Shown: positions 1-8,751, counted from the stretch's first letter. The stretch: 38,394 nt of DNA from Rickettsia typhi (GCA_945865905.1 CAMBFC010000012.1:1-38394), one strand, 5' to 3'. Notes: generated by a model from the letters alone, not told the origin. Program-made: numbers and translations.

Positions 1-144
1 ACTGAAATGGTTATGCCTGGCGATAACACTAAACTTTCAGTAGAGTTGATCTCTCCAATCGCAATGGAAGAAGGTCTTCGCTTCGCGATCCGTGAAGGCG
101 GCAGAACTGTGGGTGCTGGGGTTGTGGCTAAGATTATTAAGTAA
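1..144 (+). CDS. tuf: Elongation factor Tu, C-terminal 47 residues (partial at left edge)
   Basis: The open frame runs from the first base of the window to TAA at 142-144. It encodes the end of EF-Tu domain 3, including [27 protein letters not shown] and the terminal [12 protein letters not shown]-Tu delivers aminoacyl-tRNA to the ribosome. The gene ends 6 bp before rpsJ, and the tuf-rpsJ junction at the head of the S10 operon is common in Alphaproteobacteria including Rickettsiales. The start and the GTP-binding domain lie outside the window. Confidence 0.97.
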   Translation, partial: TEMVMPGDNTKLSVELISPIAMEEGLRFAIREGGRTVGAGVVAKIIK

Positions 145-150
145 GAATAA

Positions 151-471
151 ATGAAAAAAGAAAATATAAAAATCACTCTTGAATCTTTCGACAACATCGT
201 GCTTGATAAAGCCATGTTCGAAATAATCAGCACTGTCAGAAGAACCGGCGCCGCTATTAAAGGCCCAGTTCCTTTGCCAACCAAGATTCAAAAGTTCACA
301 GTAATCAGAGGACCTCATGTAGATAAAGATTCTCGTGAACAATTTGAAATTAGATCATCAAAAAGATTGTTGATCATCACGCCTACTGCCCAAACAGTTG
401 ACGCTCTAATGAAGCTCAGCTTGTCAGCAGGTGTAAATATTAAAATTGCCCTAAACGGCGCTAAGAACTAG
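151..471 (+). CDS. rpsJ: 30S ribosomal protein S10
   Basis: This 106-residue protein has the S10/NusE signature [14 protein letters not shown] followed by [21 protein letters not shown]10 sits in the 30S head and, as NusE, also joins transcription antitermination complexes. Its length is normal for the family. It is the first gene of the S10 operon, with rplC following after 5 bp. The bases before the ATG (taagaataa) contain no Shine-Dalgarno sequence. Confidence 0.98.
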   Translation: MKKENIKITLESFDNIVLDKAMFEIISTVRRTGAAIKGPVPLPTKIQKFTVIRGPHVDKDSREQFEIRSSKRLLIITPTAQTVDALMKLSLSAGVNIKIALNGAKN

Positions 472-476
472 ATAAA

Positions 477-1109
477 ATGTTGGAATTAATCGGACAAAAA
501 ATGGGCATGAGCCACCTCTTCGCTGAAGACGGTGCGCTTGCTCCACTTACATTTGTAAAACTTTACGATAATTGCGTTCTTGACCTTTTGGTTAATGAAG
601 GCAAAGAGTTTGATAGCTTGGTTGTTGCTTTCGATAAAGTAACTAACCCAAAAAAGCTTAACAAACCACAAATTGGATTTTTCAACAAAAAATCAGTTCC
701 TTTATTCAAGCAAGTTAAACAATCTAAAGTTAAAAAAGGTTCTCAATTCAAAACTAACGATATCATCACACTAGATTCAGTTCTGCAAACAGGTGATTTT
801 GTTAGCGTTACCGGTATCTCTATGGGTAAAGGTTTCGCTGGTGTTATGAAACGTCACGGATTCGCTGGTTTAGAAGCGTCACATGGTGTATCAGTTTCTC
901 ACCGTTCACATGGTTCAACTGGTCAAAGACAAGATCCAGGTAAAGTATTTAAAGGTAAAAAAATGGCTGGACACATGGGTGTCGATAAAATCACGGTTAA
1001 AAATTTGCAAGTTTTAGTGATTGATAAAGAAAAATCAATCGTTGGTATCAAAGGCGCTATCCCTGGCAACACGGGCGGCGATGTAATCATTAAGATTGCT
1101 AAAATATAA
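477..1109 (+). CDS. rplC: 50S ribosomal protein L3
   Basis: The 210-residue product matches L3 throughout: MLELIGQKMGMSHLF at the N-terminus, GKGFAGVMKRHGF near residue 120, SHRSHGSTGQRQDPGKVFKG in the long loop that reaches toward the peptidyl transferase centre, and KKMAGHMG. L3 is an early assembly protein of the 50S subunit. Spacing to rpsJ is 5 bp and to rplD 5 bp, so the genes are certainly co-transcribed. Length is normal and there is no Shine-Dalgarno motif. Confidence 0.98.
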   Translation: MLELIGQKMGMSHLFAEDGALAPLTFVKLYDNCVLDLLVNEGKEFDSLVVAFDKVTNPKKLNKPQIGFFNKKSVPLFKQVKQSKVKKGSQFKTNDIITLDSVLQTGDFVSVTGISMGKGFAGVMKRHGFAGLEASHGVSVSHRSHGSTGQRQDPGKVFKGKKMAGHMGVDKITVKNLQVLVIDKEKSIVGIKGAIPGNTGGDVIIKIAKI

Positions 1110-1114
1110 TTAAT

Positions 1115-1765
1115 ATGACTTCTATCGCTCTAAAAACATTAAATTTCTGTCAAGACGCTAGCAAGCAAGATGCTAAAGCTACTGAATTCAAGCTTATTGT
1201 AAGCTTAGATTCAGTTAGCCCAAAATCTGTAGCTTATGCAGTTAGATGGCAATTAGCCGCAAGACGCGCAGGCACTGCCAAAGTTAAAACAATGGCTGAA
1301 ATCTCAGGAACTACAGCAAAACCTCACAAGCAAAAAGGCACCGGTCGCGCTCGTCAAGGTTCAAAAAGATCAGTCCAATTCGTTGGCGGCAGAACCTGCC
1401 ACGGACCAGTTCCGCGCTCTTTTGATTTTTCAATGCCAAAAAAGATCGTTAAAGTTGCTCTTTCAGATGCATTAAAGTCAAAATTAAAAGATAATAAAGT
1501 TATGCTTTTTTCAGATATTTCATCTGATCAAATCAAAACTACTCAAATTAATTCAATTTTAGCAAGCAGCAAAATAAGCAGCGCTCTAATTTTATTTGAT
1601 GGTTCATCAAAAAATAGCGTTTCATTGGTAAAATCAGCTAGAAACATCAAGCACATAAAAGCTTTAGATGTTAAAGCGGTCAATGTTTACGATATATTAA
1701 AATTTGATCAACTAATCGTTGAAAGCAAAGTTTTTGAAAACAGCATTTTAGGAGTATTGCAATAA
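1115..1765 (+). CDS. rplD: 50S ribosomal protein L4
   Basis: The protein has 216 residues. The conserved extended loop is visible as KPHKQKGTGRARQGSKRSVQ followed by GGRTCHGPVPRSFDF, and then the typical KKIVKVALSDALKSKL helix. L4 lines the exit tunnel; in enterobacteria it is the autogenous repressor of the S10 operon, but that control is restricted to Gammaproteobacteria and is not implied here. The TAA stop shares one base with the rplW ATG (TAATG), consistent with translational coupling. Confidence 0.97.
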   Translation: MTSIALKTLNFCQDASKQDAKATEFKLIVSLDSVSPKSVAYAVRWQLAARRAGTAKVKTMAEISGTTAKPHKQKGTGRARQGSKRSVQFVGGRTCHGPVPRSFDFSMPKKIVKVALSDALKSKLKDNKVMLFSDISSDQIKTTQINSILASSKISSALILFDGSSKNSVSLVKSARNIKHIKALDVKAVNVYDILKFDQLIVESKVFENSILGVLQ

Positions 1766-2064
1766 TGACAGCTCTAACTAAACCTTTCGCAGGTTACGAT
1801 AAAATTAAAGGCTTAATTTATACCGAAAAGTCAAACAAACAGTTGGCTGATGGTAATAAATATTCTTTTGAAATTGATTACTCAGTTAACAAAAAAGAAA
1901 TAGCCTCTTTGATTAAAAAATTTTTTAATGTCGAAGTTATAAAAGTGAATATCGCGAATTTGCGCTCTGAAGCTACTAGATTTAAAGGTATTTCAGGCCA
2001 AACTAAAACGCGTAAAAAAGCGATTGTGACTTTAAAAGCAGGTCAATCAATTAATTTCAATTAG
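1765..2064 (+). CDS. rplW: 50S ribosomal protein L23
   Basis: This 99-residue protein has the L23 pattern: an N-terminal YDKIKGLIYTEKSNKQ segment, the central KKEIASLIKKFFNVEV helix, and the lysine-rich loop RFKGISGQTKTRKKAIVTL. L23 stands at the exit of the nascent-chain tunnel and is the docking site for trigger factor and SRP. The ATG overlaps the rplD stop by one base. A GGAG about 9 bases upstream, inside rplD, is one of the few Shine-Dalgarno-like sequences in the operon. Confidence 0.96.
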   Translation: MTALTKPFAGYDKIKGLIYTEKSNKQLADGNKYSFEIDYSVNKKEIASLIKKFFNVEVIKVNIANLRSEATRFKGISGQTKTRKKAIVTLKAGQSINFN

Positions 2065-2072
2065 GTTTTTAA

Positions 2073-2906
2073 ATGTCTCTTAAAAGTTATAAAGCCATTA
2101 CTCCGGCTCTAAGGCAGCTAATTACGATCGATAGAAGTGAACTTTGGAAACAAGGTCCACTAAAAATGCTTACAACAACAGTTAAAGAGCATTCTGGTCG
2201 CAACAACATGGGCCACATCACTGTGCGTCACAAGTCTGCCGGACACAAAAAGTCTTACCGCATCATCGATTTCAAAAGAGATAGATATGATGTAGAAGCT
2301 GTGGTTGAGCGCATCGAATATGATCCAAACCGCACAGCATTTATTGCACTAGTAAAATATAATGATGGCATTTACACTTACATCTTAGCTCCACATAAGC
2401 TAGCAGTTGGTGATAAAATCACTTCATCAAAAAAATTAATCGATGTAAAAATCGGTAATTCAATGCCCCTAGCGGTGATTCCTATCGGAACAATCATCCA
2501 CAACATTGAATTAAAACCAGGTTGCGGCGGCGCTGTTTCAAGATCAGCTGGTACCTACGCTCAATTGGTAGGAAAAGATGGCGGTTACGCCCTAGTAAAA
2601 ATGCAATCAGGTGAAATCCGTTTGTTCTTGCTTGACTGCATGGCAACAATCGGATCAGTTTCAAACTTTGATAACAAAAACATCGTTATCGGAAAAGCTG
2701 GCCGCTCTAGATGGTTAGGCATACGCCCAACTGTCCGTGGTGTTGTAATGAACCCTGTAGATCACCCGCATGGTGGTGGTGAAGGTAAAACTTCTGGTGG
2801 TAGACATCCTGTTTCTCCTACTGGTAAATCTGCTAAAGGCAAAATTACTAGAAAAAGAAACAAACCTACTAACCGCTTTATTGTTAAATCAAGACGTTCG
2901 AAATAA
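2073..2906 (+). CDS. rplB: 50S ribosomal protein L2
   Basis: This 277-residue protein has full-length L2 architecture: [20 protein letters not shown] near residue 45, an OB-fold and SH3-like core, and the universal [20 protein letters not shown] around residues 225-245, which contains the histidine implicated in peptidyl transfer centre function. It ends with the usual basic tail. It is 8 bp downstream of rplW and 5 bp before rpsS. There is nothing unusual about it. Confidence 0.98.
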   Translation: MSLKSYKAITPALRQLITIDRSELWKQGPLKMLTTTVKEHSGRNNMGHITVRHKSAGHKKSYRIIDFKRDRYDVEAVVERIEYDPNRTAFIALVKYNDGIYTYILAPHKLAVGDKITSSKKLIDVKIGNSMPLAVIPIGTIIHNIELKPGCGGAVSRSAGTYAQLVGKDGGYALVKMQSGEIRLFLLDCMATIGSVSNFDNKNIVIGKAGRSRWLGIRPTVRGVVMNPVDHPHGGGEGKTSGGRHPVSPTGKSAKGKITRKRNKPTNRFIVKSRRSK

Positions 2907-2911
2907 AATAT

Positions 2912-3190
2912 ATGCCTAGATCAAGTTGGAAAGTACCTTTTGTTGATGGATATCTGCTTAAAAAAGCCAGAGAATACATCAATTCGTCAAAAAAACAAAT
3001 GATCAAAACTTGGTCGAGAAGATCAACGATTTTGCCTCAATTTGTTGGCATTAATTTTGCCGTTCATAATGGCAAAAAATTCGTATCTGTCACAGTTACA
3101 GAAGGAATGGTTGGCCATAAATTTGGTGAATTTGCTCCAACCAGAACCTTTTATGGTCATGGTGGTGATAAAACAGTTAAAAAATCGTAA
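2912..3190 (+). CDS. rpsS: 30S ribosomal protein S19
   Basis: The 92-residue product begins [16 protein letters not shown] and carries [15 protein letters not shown], then [20 protein letters not shown], all standard for S19. S19 sits at the top of the 30S head, contacts the A-site finger and forms an intersubunit bridge. Spacing to rplV is only 2 bp. Length and sequence are typical of the family. Confidence 0.98.
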   Translation: MPRSSWKVPFVDGYLLKKAREYINSSKKQMIKTWSRRSTILPQFVGINFAVHNGKKFVSVTVTEGMVGHKFGEFAPTRTFYGHGGDKTVKKS

Positions 3191-3192
3191 TT

Positions 3193-3597
3193 ATGAGTGA
3201 AAAAATTGCTGTAGCATATCTTAAGGCAGTAAAATCAAGTCCCTTGAAAGTTCAAAAACTTACGGGTGGCTTAGCTGGTTCTCCAGTGTCTAAAGTTTTA
3301 GATGTGTTAAAATTTTCGAAGCTAAAGCTTGCCCCGATCGTTCGTGGATTGGTTTATTCGGCTATGTCAAACGCTGAAAACAATCATAATCTAGATGTTG
3401 ATAGCCTCATCATCCAAAGAATCGATGTTGGTCGCGCATTTGCTCTTAAAAGATTTTCGCCTAGAGGTCGTGGTAAATCAAGCCGTATCCTTAAAACTTT
3501 CAGCAACATTCGTGTTGTGTTAGCGGAAAAGAAAGCAGAAAAAGTTGCTCCAAAAAAAGCAGCGAAAAAAATTACTAAAGTTCAATCTAAAGCTTAA
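3193..3597 (+). CDS. rplV: 50S ribosomal protein L22
   Basis: This 134-residue product has the L22 fold signature: KSSPLKVQKLTGGLAGSPVS at the N-terminus, SAMSNAENNHNLDVD in the middle, and the tunnel beta-hairpin region FALKRFSPRGRGKSSRI. The tail after about residue 112 is a lysine- and alanine-rich low-complexity extension (KKAEKVAPKKAAKKI), longer than in E. coli L22 (110 residues). Such tails are common in ribosomal proteins of AT-rich Alphaproteobacteria. rpsC begins 4 bp after the stop codon. Confidence 0.97.
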   Translation: MSEKIAVAYLKAVKSSPLKVQKLTGGLAGSPVSKVLDVLKFSKLKLAPIVRGLVYSAMSNAENNHNLDVDSLIIQRIDVGRAFALKRFSPRGRGKSSRILKTFSNIRVVLAEKKAEKVAPKKAAKKITKVQSKA

Positions 3598-3601
3598 CAA
3601 T

Positions 3602-4234
3602 ATGGGTCAAAAAGTTAATCCGGTTGGTTTCAGACTTCTCAATAACAAGAACTGGGAATCAATCTGGTATGATAAAAAAAGTTACGCTAAAAAGCTGATC
3701 AGCGATATCACGATCAGAGCTTTCATTAAAAAGAACTATGCGCATTGTGGCATTGGTTCTGTTGTAATCGAAAGACCATCTGATAAAGTTAATTTGATCA
3801 TCAAAACTTCAAAACCGGGTGTTCTTATCGGCAAAAAAGGTCTTGATATCGAAAAAATCAACCAAGCGGTAGAAAAAATCGCCGGTTCTAAAGTTGAAGT
3901 TAAAATCGTTGAGATTGATAAACCAGACATGAATGCATCTCTAGTTGCGCAAAGCATTGCAAAACAACTAGAAGGACGCGCGGCTTTCAAAAAAGTCATG
4001 AAAAAATCAATGCAATCAGCGATGAAATTCGGCGCTTTGGGGATTAAAATCTCAGTTGCAGGAAGACTTGGCGGCGCAGAAATCGCTAGAACAGAATGGT
4101 ATAAAGAGGGTTCAGTTCCATTGCATACATTACGTTGCAATATCGACTTTGCTCATGCTAATGCTTACACAACTTACGGCGTAATTGGCGTTAAAGTTTG
4201 GATTCATAAAGGTTATATTGAAAAGAAAAAATAG
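3602..4234 (+). CDS. rpsC: 30S ribosomal protein S3
   Basis: The chosen ATG gives MGQKVNPVGFRL, the invariant S3 N-terminus, and a 210-residue protein. The frame is open back to 3545, but that would run inside rplV and has no family support. A KH domain is seen as KPGVLIGKKGLDIEKI near residue 75. The C-terminal domain includes GRLGGAEIARTEWYKEGSVP and GVIGVKVWIHKG. S3 forms part of the mRNA entry channel. rplP follows after 3 bp. Confidence 0.98.
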   Translation: MGQKVNPVGFRLLNNKNWESIWYDKKSYAKKLISDITIRAFIKKNYAHCGIGSVVIERPSDKVNLIIKTSKPGVLIGKKGLDIEKINQAVEKIAGSKVEVKIVEIDKPDMNASLVAQSIAKQLEGRAAFKKVMKKSMQSAMKFGALGIKISVAGRLGGAEIARTEWYKEGSVPLHTLRCNIDFAHANAYTTYGVIGVKVWIHKGYIEKKK

Positions 4235-4237
4235 ACT

Positions 4238-4651
4238 ATGTTAACTCCTGCAAAAACAAAATATCGTAAGGCTCAGAAGGGCGGCAAAAAAATCCTAGGA
4301 TTTTCAGGCGTCGGACATGAACTTGCCTACGGATCATTCGGCCTTAAGGCTCTTGAACCCGGCAAATTGAACTCAAAACAAATTGAGTCAGCTAGAAAAG
4401 TAGTTACTCGCTACATGAAACGCGCGGGCAAGCTTTGGATCATGGTATTTCCACATACTCCAGTTACTAAAAAACCAGCCGAAGTTCGGATGGGTTCTGG
4501 TAAAGGAAATGTAGAATATTACATCGCCAAAATTAAGCCAGGCAGAATCATTTTTGAAATTGATGGTATTGATAGTGCTTCAGCAACAGTAGCTCTACAA
4601 AAAGCTGCTGCTAAATTGCCATTTACAACTAAAATTGTTGGTTTGGTATAA
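4238..4651 (+). CDS. rplP: 50S ribosomal protein L16
   Basis: The 137-residue sequence begins [15 protein letters not shown] and contains [20 protein letters not shown], then [20 protein letters not shown] and [19 protein letters not shown]. This is textbook L16, a late-assembly protein near the A site and the central protuberance. It lies between rpsC and rpmC in the conserved S10 order. The length matches the usual 136-138. Confidence 0.98.
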   Translation: MLTPAKTKYRKAQKGGKKILGFSGVGHELAYGSFGLKALEPGKLNSKQIESARKVVTRYMKRAGKLWIMVFPHTPVTKKPAEVRMGSGKGNVEYYIAKIKPGRIIFEIDGIDSASATVALQKAAAKLPFTTKIVGLV

Positions 4652-4693
4652 TATAAATTATTGGGACGGTTATTCGTCCATTTAAAAAAAGTT

Positions 4694-4909
4694 ATGAAAA
4701 AAGAAGAAAAACAGTCACTTTTAACTGACATTTCTACACTGAAAAAAGACCTTATGATGTTTAGAATCAAGGCTTCTTCAGGTGAAACTGTTCCTGTTAA
4801 AGAATTCAAGTTAAAGAAGAAAGCAATTGCAAGATTGTTTACTACAATGAATAAAAAAGAAGCGGTTGTGAAAACACCGGTTAAAAATAAAAAAACTAAT
4901 AAAGCCTAA
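4694..4909 (+). CDS. rpmC: 50S ribosomal protein L29
   Basis: The product from the ATG at 4694 has 71 residues and starts MKKEEKQSLLTDISTLKKDL, with FRIKASSGETVPVKEFKLKK and a second helix IARLFTTMNKKEA. The frame is open upstream to a TTG at 4661, but that would add about 11 residues with no family counterpart. L29 is a small two-helix protein beside L23 at the tunnel exit. The position between rplP and rpsQ confirms it although the sequence is divergent. Confidence 0.93.
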   Translation: MKKEEKQSLLTDISTLKKDLMMFRIKASSGETVPVKEFKLKKKAIARLFTTMNKKEAVVKTPVKNKKTNKA

Positions 4910-4914
4910 AAGCA

Positions 4915-5127
4915 ATGAAAGTAAAGGTTCTAAACATAATTGATGACAAAACTTTTAAAGCAATTTCGACTGTTTATAAAAAACATCCGAAATATGGCAA
5001 ATATGTCACAATGCACAAAAAATATTTAGTCGATTCTACTGGCAAAGCTGCAGTAAAAATTGGCGATGAAGTTGAGATTGTTAGTTCAAGACCAATTTCT
5101 AAATTAAAAAGATGGGCTTTAGCTTAA
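4915..5127 (+). CDS. rpsQ: 30S ribosomal protein S17
   Basis: This is a short 70-residue S17 (typical length 78-87). The OB-fold core is recognisable as KKHPKYGKYVTMHKKYLVDS, then KIGDEVEIVSSRPISKLKRW. The N-terminal strand is reduced: the usual GxVVSxKMxKT stretch is replaced by MKVKVLNIIDDKTFKAI. S17 is a primary 16S rRNA binder in the 30S body. It starts 5 bp after rpmC, and 32 bp separate it from rplN. Confidence 0.95.
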   Translation: MKVKVLNIIDDKTFKAISTVYKKHPKYGKYVTMHKKYLVDSTGKAAVKIGDEVEIVSSRPISKLKRWALA

Positions 5128-5159
5128 GCTCGGTTTATAAAAACTAAAGGATTGCACAA

Positions 5160-5528
5160 ATGATTCAAATGAGAACAGCCCTAGTAGTAGCCGACAATTC
5201 AGGCGCGAAGATGGCAAAATGTATTAAAGTTCTAGGTGGCAGTGATCACATGATTACTGGTGTTGGAACAATCGTAGTCGTTTCAATCATTACAGTTATT
5301 CCTGGCTCAAAAGTTAAAAAAGGGTCAGTAGCAAAAGGTGTGATCGTGAGAACAAAAAGCAAAATTGTTAGAGCTGATGGCAGCTTCGTTAAATTTGACG
5401 ATAACGCTATCGTTTTAGTAGATAAAGATGGCGAGCCTTTGGCGACCCGTGTATTTGGCCCAGTTGCGCGTGAAGTTAGACAAAATAACTTCCTAAAAAT
5501 CGCATCATTAGCTTCGGAGGTTCTATAA
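5160..5528 (+). CDS. rplN: 50S ribosomal protein L14
   Basis: The 122-residue protein is standard L14, starting [20 protein letters not shown] and including [20 protein letters not shown], then [21 protein letters not shown]14 lies on the intersubunit face and is the anti-association target of RsfS. This is the usual first gene of the spc set. The 32 bp spacer after rpsQ holds AAGGA about 8 bases before the ATG, one of the rare plausible Shine-Dalgarno sequences here. Confidence 0.98.
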   Translation: MIQMRTALVVADNSGAKMAKCIKVLGGSDHMITGVGTIVVVSIITVIPGSKVKKGSVAKGVIVRTKSKIVRADGSFVKFDDNAIVLVDKDGEPLATRVFGPVAREVRQNNFLKIASLASEVL

Positions 5529-5535
5529 ATAATAT

Positions 5536-5850
5536 ATGAAAAAATTTAAAAAAGGCGATCAAGTTATTATAATTTCTGGTTCTAGTAAAAAGAAAATCGG
5601 AAAAATCATCTCTGTCATGGGAGATAAAGTGCTTGTAGAAGGCGTAAACATTGCAACCGTTCACAAAAAACCTACATCACAAACTCCAGGGCAAATTATA
5701 AAAGTTGAAAAACCAGTTCATGTTTCAAAAGTTTCACATGTTGAAAATGGCAAAGCGGTAAAAATCAAATTTGTCACTGAAGCTGGTGAGGGAAAAACTT
5801 TCACTAGAAAAGCAAGAGTTTCAAAAAAATCTGGCAAAAAAATTGGATAA
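5536..5850 (+). CDS. rplX: 50S ribosomal protein L24
   Basis: The 104-residue product has an N-terminal KOW motif (FKKGDQVIIISGSSKKKIGK), then VEGVNIATVHKKP and the C-terminal FTRKARVSKKSGKKI. L24 is an assembly initiator of the 50S subunit. It starts 7 bp after rplN. A GGAGG lies inside the end of rplN, but at about 15 bases from the ATG it is too far for normal Shine-Dalgarno spacing. Confidence 0.97.
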   Translation: MKKFKKGDQVIIISGSSKKKIGKIISVMGDKVLVEGVNIATVHKKPTSQTPGQIIKVEKPVHVSKVSHVENGKAVKIKFVTEAGEGKTFTRKARVSKKSGKKIG

Positions 5851-5856
5851 AATAAA

Positions 5857-6393
5857 ATGCAGACATTAACAGAAAAATTATACAAAGATTCTCTAGTAGA
5901 ATTCAAAAAAAAGTTCTCCTACACCAATAACTTGGCAGTGCCTCGTTTATCAATGGTTAGTGTGAATGTAGGAATTAAAGCTACAGATAGTGATAACAAA
6001 TTCTTAGCTTATTTAGCCAATCAAGTTTCAAACTTTACTGGCCAAAAAGCAGTTTTGACTAAATCGCGCAAAGCTATCTCAACTTTCAAATTGAGAAAAG
6101 ATCTTCCGATCGGCTGCAGAGTTACTCTTCGTGGCAAAAAAATGCATCAGTTTCTTGATAAATTGATCCATATTGCATTGCCTCGCGTGAGAGATTTCCG
6201 CGGTCTTTCTTCAAAAGGATTAAACCAAAGTAATCACTATTCTTTTGGTTTAAAAGATCATACAATATTTCTTGAAGTTGATCTTGATAATGTAATGAAG
6301 GTTTTTGGCCTTAACATTACTATCGCGACAACCGCGAAAACAAAGGAAGAAGCTTTGTATTTGTTAAAAACAATTAAACTTCCACTTAAATAA
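5857..6393 (+). CDS. rplE: 50S ribosomal protein L5
   Basis: This protein has 178 residues and carries L5 motifs: AVPRLSMVSVNVGIKA near residue 30, FTGQKAVLTKSRKAISTFKL, GCRVTLRGKKMHQFLDKLI, and the loop PRVRDFRGLSSKGLNQSNHY. L5 binds 5S rRNA and contacts P-site tRNA in the central protuberance. Length equals that of E. coli L5 (179). It is flanked by rplX and rpsN in the conserved order. Confidence 0.98.
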   Translation: MQTLTEKLYKDSLVEFKKKFSYTNNLAVPRLSMVSVNVGIKATDSDNKFLAYLANQVSNFTGQKAVLTKSRKAISTFKLRKDLPIGCRVTLRGKKMHQFLDKLIHIALPRVRDFRGLSSKGLNQSNHYSFGLKDHTIFLEVDLDNVMKVFGLNITIATTAKTKEEALYLLKTIKLPLK

Positions 6394-6401
6394 GTTAGAT
6401 T

Positions 6402-6707
6402 ATGGCAAAAAAGTGCTTAAAAATTAGAAACGAAAGAAGAAAAAAATTGTCAATTTTACATAAAGTAAAAAGACAAAAATTTGCTGAAACCGCAAATGAC
6501 GAATCTCTTTCTTTTGAAGAAAGATTAATGGCTCAAGCCGCTCTTGCAAAAATGCCAAGAGATGGTGCAGTAGTTAGATATAGAAACAGATGCAGTCTTA
6601 CTTCTCGTCCAAGAGGTAACTTCAGAAAGTTTGGACTATCAAGAATTGCGATCAGAGAATTAGCTGCTTGGGGACAAATTCCAGGTTTAGTTAAATCAAG
6701 TTGGTAA
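6402..6707 (+). CDS. rpsN: 30S ribosomal protein S14, zinc-free type
   Basis: The 101-residue S14 is the long form without the CxxC zinc ribbons. Recognisable parts are [20 protein letters not shown]-like [15 protein letters not shown], and [20 protein letters not shown] followed by [12 protein letters not shown]14 assembles late into the 30S head. The 19 bp gap to rpsH is AT-rich with no visible motif. Confidence 0.97.
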   Translation: MAKKCLKIRNERRKKLSILHKVKRQKFAETANDESLSFEERLMAQAALAKMPRDGAVVRYRNRCSLTSRPRGNFRKFGLSRIAIRELAAWGQIPGLVKSSW

Positions 6708-6726
6708 TAAATTTAAATAGAAAAAA

Positions 6727-7125
6727 ATGTTTGTTAATCATCCAGTTTCAGATCTAGTAGTAAGAATTAAAAACGGTTATCTTGCAAAAAGAACTATCGT
6801 TAGCGCGCCAGTTTCTAAATTGCGCGAAAATATTCTACACTTGCTTAAAGCAGAAGGCTTTATTTTAAACTATAGCAGAATCAAAGAAGAGGGCGCTCAA
6901 GAAAGATTTGATATTCACTTAAAATATCATTCTTCTGTGCCAGTTGTTAGTGAAATGGAAGTTATTTCAAAACCAGGAAAAAGAGTTTATACTAACTCCG
7001 ATAAAATTCCGGTTATTAAAAACGGTCTTGGAATGGTTATTCTATCAACTTCACAAGGTATTATCTCTGACTACGAAGCTAGAGAGAAAAAGCTTGGCGG
7101 CGAAGTTTTATTAAAAATCTTTTAG
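6727..7125 (+). CDS. rpsH: 30S ribosomal protein S8
   Basis: The product has 132 residues: VSDLVVRIKNGYLAKRTIV at the N-terminus and the C-terminal RNA-binding segment KPGKRVYTNSDKIPVIKNGL, then GMVILSTSQGIISDYEARE. S8 binds 16S rRNA helix 21. In E. coli it also represses the spc operon by binding mRNA; the sequence here gives no direct sign of such a site at rplE. It is 9 bp before rplF. Confidence 0.97.
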   Translation: MFVNHPVSDLVVRIKNGYLAKRTIVSAPVSKLRENILHLLKAEGFILNYSRIKEEGAQERFDIHLKYHSSVPVVSEMEVISKPGKRVYTNSDKIPVIKNGLGMVILSTSQGIISDYEAREKKLGGEVLLKIF

Positions 7126-7134
7126 TTAAAACAA

Positions 7135-7671
7135 ATGTCTAGAGTAGGAAAGCTACCAGTTCAAATCCCTGAAAACATTAAAGTTGCAATTAGCGGCAAT
7201 GTAATCACTTTGGATAACGGTAAAGTGAAAAAAAATTACGAAGTTACAAAAGGCGTAAGCGCTGTATTTGACAACAATCAAATCCAACTTATAGCTATCG
7301 ATAAAAAAACCTCAAATATCTCAATGTTTGTTGGCATGGATCGCAGTAACATCAAAAATATCGTGCAAGGTTTAGTGACCCCGTTTAAGACTGTTCTTGA
7401 AATTAACGGCGTTGGTTACAAAGCGGCAGTAGATAAAAATCTTCTGACTTTAACTTTGGGCTATAGTCATGAAATACTTTACGCTTTACCAAATGGCATC
7501 ACAGCTGTTTTTGAAAAGCCGAATTTGATCATCATTTCTGGTGATGATAAAGTTATGGTTGGACAAATTGCTTCAGAAATCATTTCTTTCAGAAAGCCTG
7601 AGCCTTACAAAGGCAAGGGTGTAAAAATTTCTGGTAAAGCGATTTTGCGCAAAGAAGGGAAGAAAAAATAA
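7135..7671 (+). CDS. rplF: 50S ribosomal protein L6
   Basis: This 178-residue protein opens MSRVGKLPVQIPENIKVAI, shows the duplicated L6 beta-alpha domain, and ends with the diagnostic RKPEPYKGKGVKISGKAILR and KEGKKK. L6 lies near the GTPase-associated region. It is the last gene before a 131 bp spacer with a long imperfect palindrome, which breaks the otherwise tight packing of the operon. Confidence 0.98.
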   Translation: MSRVGKLPVQIPENIKVAISGNVITLDNGKVKKNYEVTKGVSAVFDNNQIQLIAIDKKTSNISMFVGMDRSNIKNIVQGLVTPFKTVLEINGVGYKAAVDKNLLTLTLGYSHEILYALPNGITAVFEKPNLIIISGDDKVMVGQIASEIISFRKPEPYKGKGVKISGKAILRKEGKKK

Positions 7672-7672
7672 G

Positions 7673-7786
7673 GTAATTTTTCCTTCTAATTAGTAATTTT
7701 AGCTAGTATTATTATAGTCATGACCGAGACTCGGTTGGAGTGATTATTGTGATGCTAACTAAAGCTACAATTAGAATGAAAATTAC
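7673..7786. repeat. 114 bp imperfect palindrome between rplF and rplR
   Basis: GTAATTTT at 7673-7680 is matched by AAAATTAC at 7779-7786. The two sides remain complementary over much of their length (about three quarters by eye), meeting at ACCGAG-A-CTCGGT (7723-7735), exactly the centre of symmetry. The whole spacer would fold into one long hairpin. It starts 1 bp after the rplF stop and ends 16 bp before rplR. It does not share the core of the three large palindromes at 28642-32891. It may be a decayed palindromic insertion or a regulatory RNA structure for the genes downstream; which one cannot be told from one copy. Confidence 0.8.
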
Positions 7787-7802
7787 GAAAAATAATTAAA
7801 AT

Positions 7803-8147
7803 ATGTTAACGACTTACAAAAGAAGACTACTTCGCGTTAGAGGTAAAATTGCCGCTAATAACAAATCTCTTAGACCAAGAATTGTTGTGACTAGATCCAA
7901 CAAAAATCTTGGCATGCAGCTAGTTAGTATTGAAGGCAAAGTTCTAACAGCTTATTCAACAGTTAATTTTAAAGAAACTAAAAAAATTAGTGGAGTTGAA
8001 AAAGCAAAACTAGTCGGTGCAGAATTTGCAAAATTATGCCTAAAAAACAATGTTAAAGAAGTTGTTTTTGACAAAGGCGCTTATATTTACAATGGACGAG
8101 TGAAAGCGGTTGCTGAAGCTTGCCGTGAAGCGGGATTACAGTTCTAA
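7803..8147 (+). CDS. rplR: 50S ribosomal protein L18
   Basis: The 114-residue product has [20 protein letters not shown] near the start, [16 protein letters not shown] in the centre and [20 protein letters not shown] at the end, with the terminal GLQF typical of L18. L18 binds 5S rRNA together with L5. The gene is separated from rplF by the palindromic spacer and followed by rpsE after 15 bp. Confidence 0.97.
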   Translation: MLTTYKRRLLRVRGKIAANNKSLRPRIVVTRSNKNLGMQLVSIEGKVLTAYSTVNFKETKKISGVEKAKLVGAEFAKLCLKNNVKEVVFDKGAYIYNGRVKAVAEACREAGLQF

Positions 8148-8162
8148 TTAAAATTTTTTAAG

Positions 8163-8726
8163 ATGCAAAAACAAGGCAAAAATACCGAAAAATCAGAAAT
8201 TGTTGAAATTATAGTTTCAATCAACAAAGTTTCTAAAACAGTAAAAGGTGGTAAAAACCTTTCATTTGCTGCTTTCGCAATTGTTGGCGATAAAAATGGT
8301 AGAGTTGGTTTCGGAAAAGGAAATGCAACCGAAGTTTCTGATGCGAAAAACAAAGCTTTTGAAGCTGCAAAAAAAGCAATGATGAAAATCGCTCTTAAGG
8401 AAGGCAGAACAATTCACCATGATTCTAGTGCAACTTTTTGTTCAGCGAAGGTCTATTTGAGAGCGGCTCCTGCAGGTACTGGCGTTATTGCTGGTGGACC
8501 AATGCGCGCCATCTTTGAATGTGCTGGTATCCATGATATCGTTGCTAAATCAGTTGGAACATCTAACCCTTATAACATGGTGGGAGCTACATTCTTGGCT
8601 CTTAAAAAACTAGTTTCACCAAAAATTATTTCAGAAAGAAGAAATAAGGAAATTTCTGATATTGTTAAAAGAAGAAATTCAGCTGTTAAACAGCAAAATA
8701 CTAAACAACAAGCTGTCGCTGAATAA
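8163..8726 (+). CDS. rpsE: 30S ribosomal protein S5
   Basis: This protein has 187 residues. The double-stranded-RNA-like domain reads [20 protein letters not shown] then [16 protein letters not shown]. The C-terminal domain has [20 protein letters not shown], then [17 protein letters not shown]5 forms part of the mRNA entry site and of the decoding fidelity region. The last 20 or so residues ([12 protein letters not shown]) are a polar tail. It lies 15 bp after rplR and 25 bp before rpmD. Confidence 0.98.
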   Translation: MQKQGKNTEKSEIVEIIVSINKVSKTVKGGKNLSFAAFAIVGDKNGRVGFGKGNATEVSDAKNKAFEAAKKAMMKIALKEGRTIHHDSSATFCSAKVYLRAAPAGTGVIAGGPMRAIFECAGIHDIVAKSVGTSNPYNMVGATFLALKKLVSPKIISERRNKEISDIVKRRNSAVKQQNTKQQAVAE

Positions 8727-8751
8727 GCCTGCTTAAGCAATAATTGAATTT

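Noticed and set aside
3545..3601. Upstream extension of the rpsC frame
   Set aside because: It lies inside rplV, and the S3 family begins with MGQKVNP at 3602.
3736..4140. Open frame antisense to rpsC (134 codons)
   Set aside because: It is a shadow of the rpsC coding pattern, with no recognisable domain and no independent start context.
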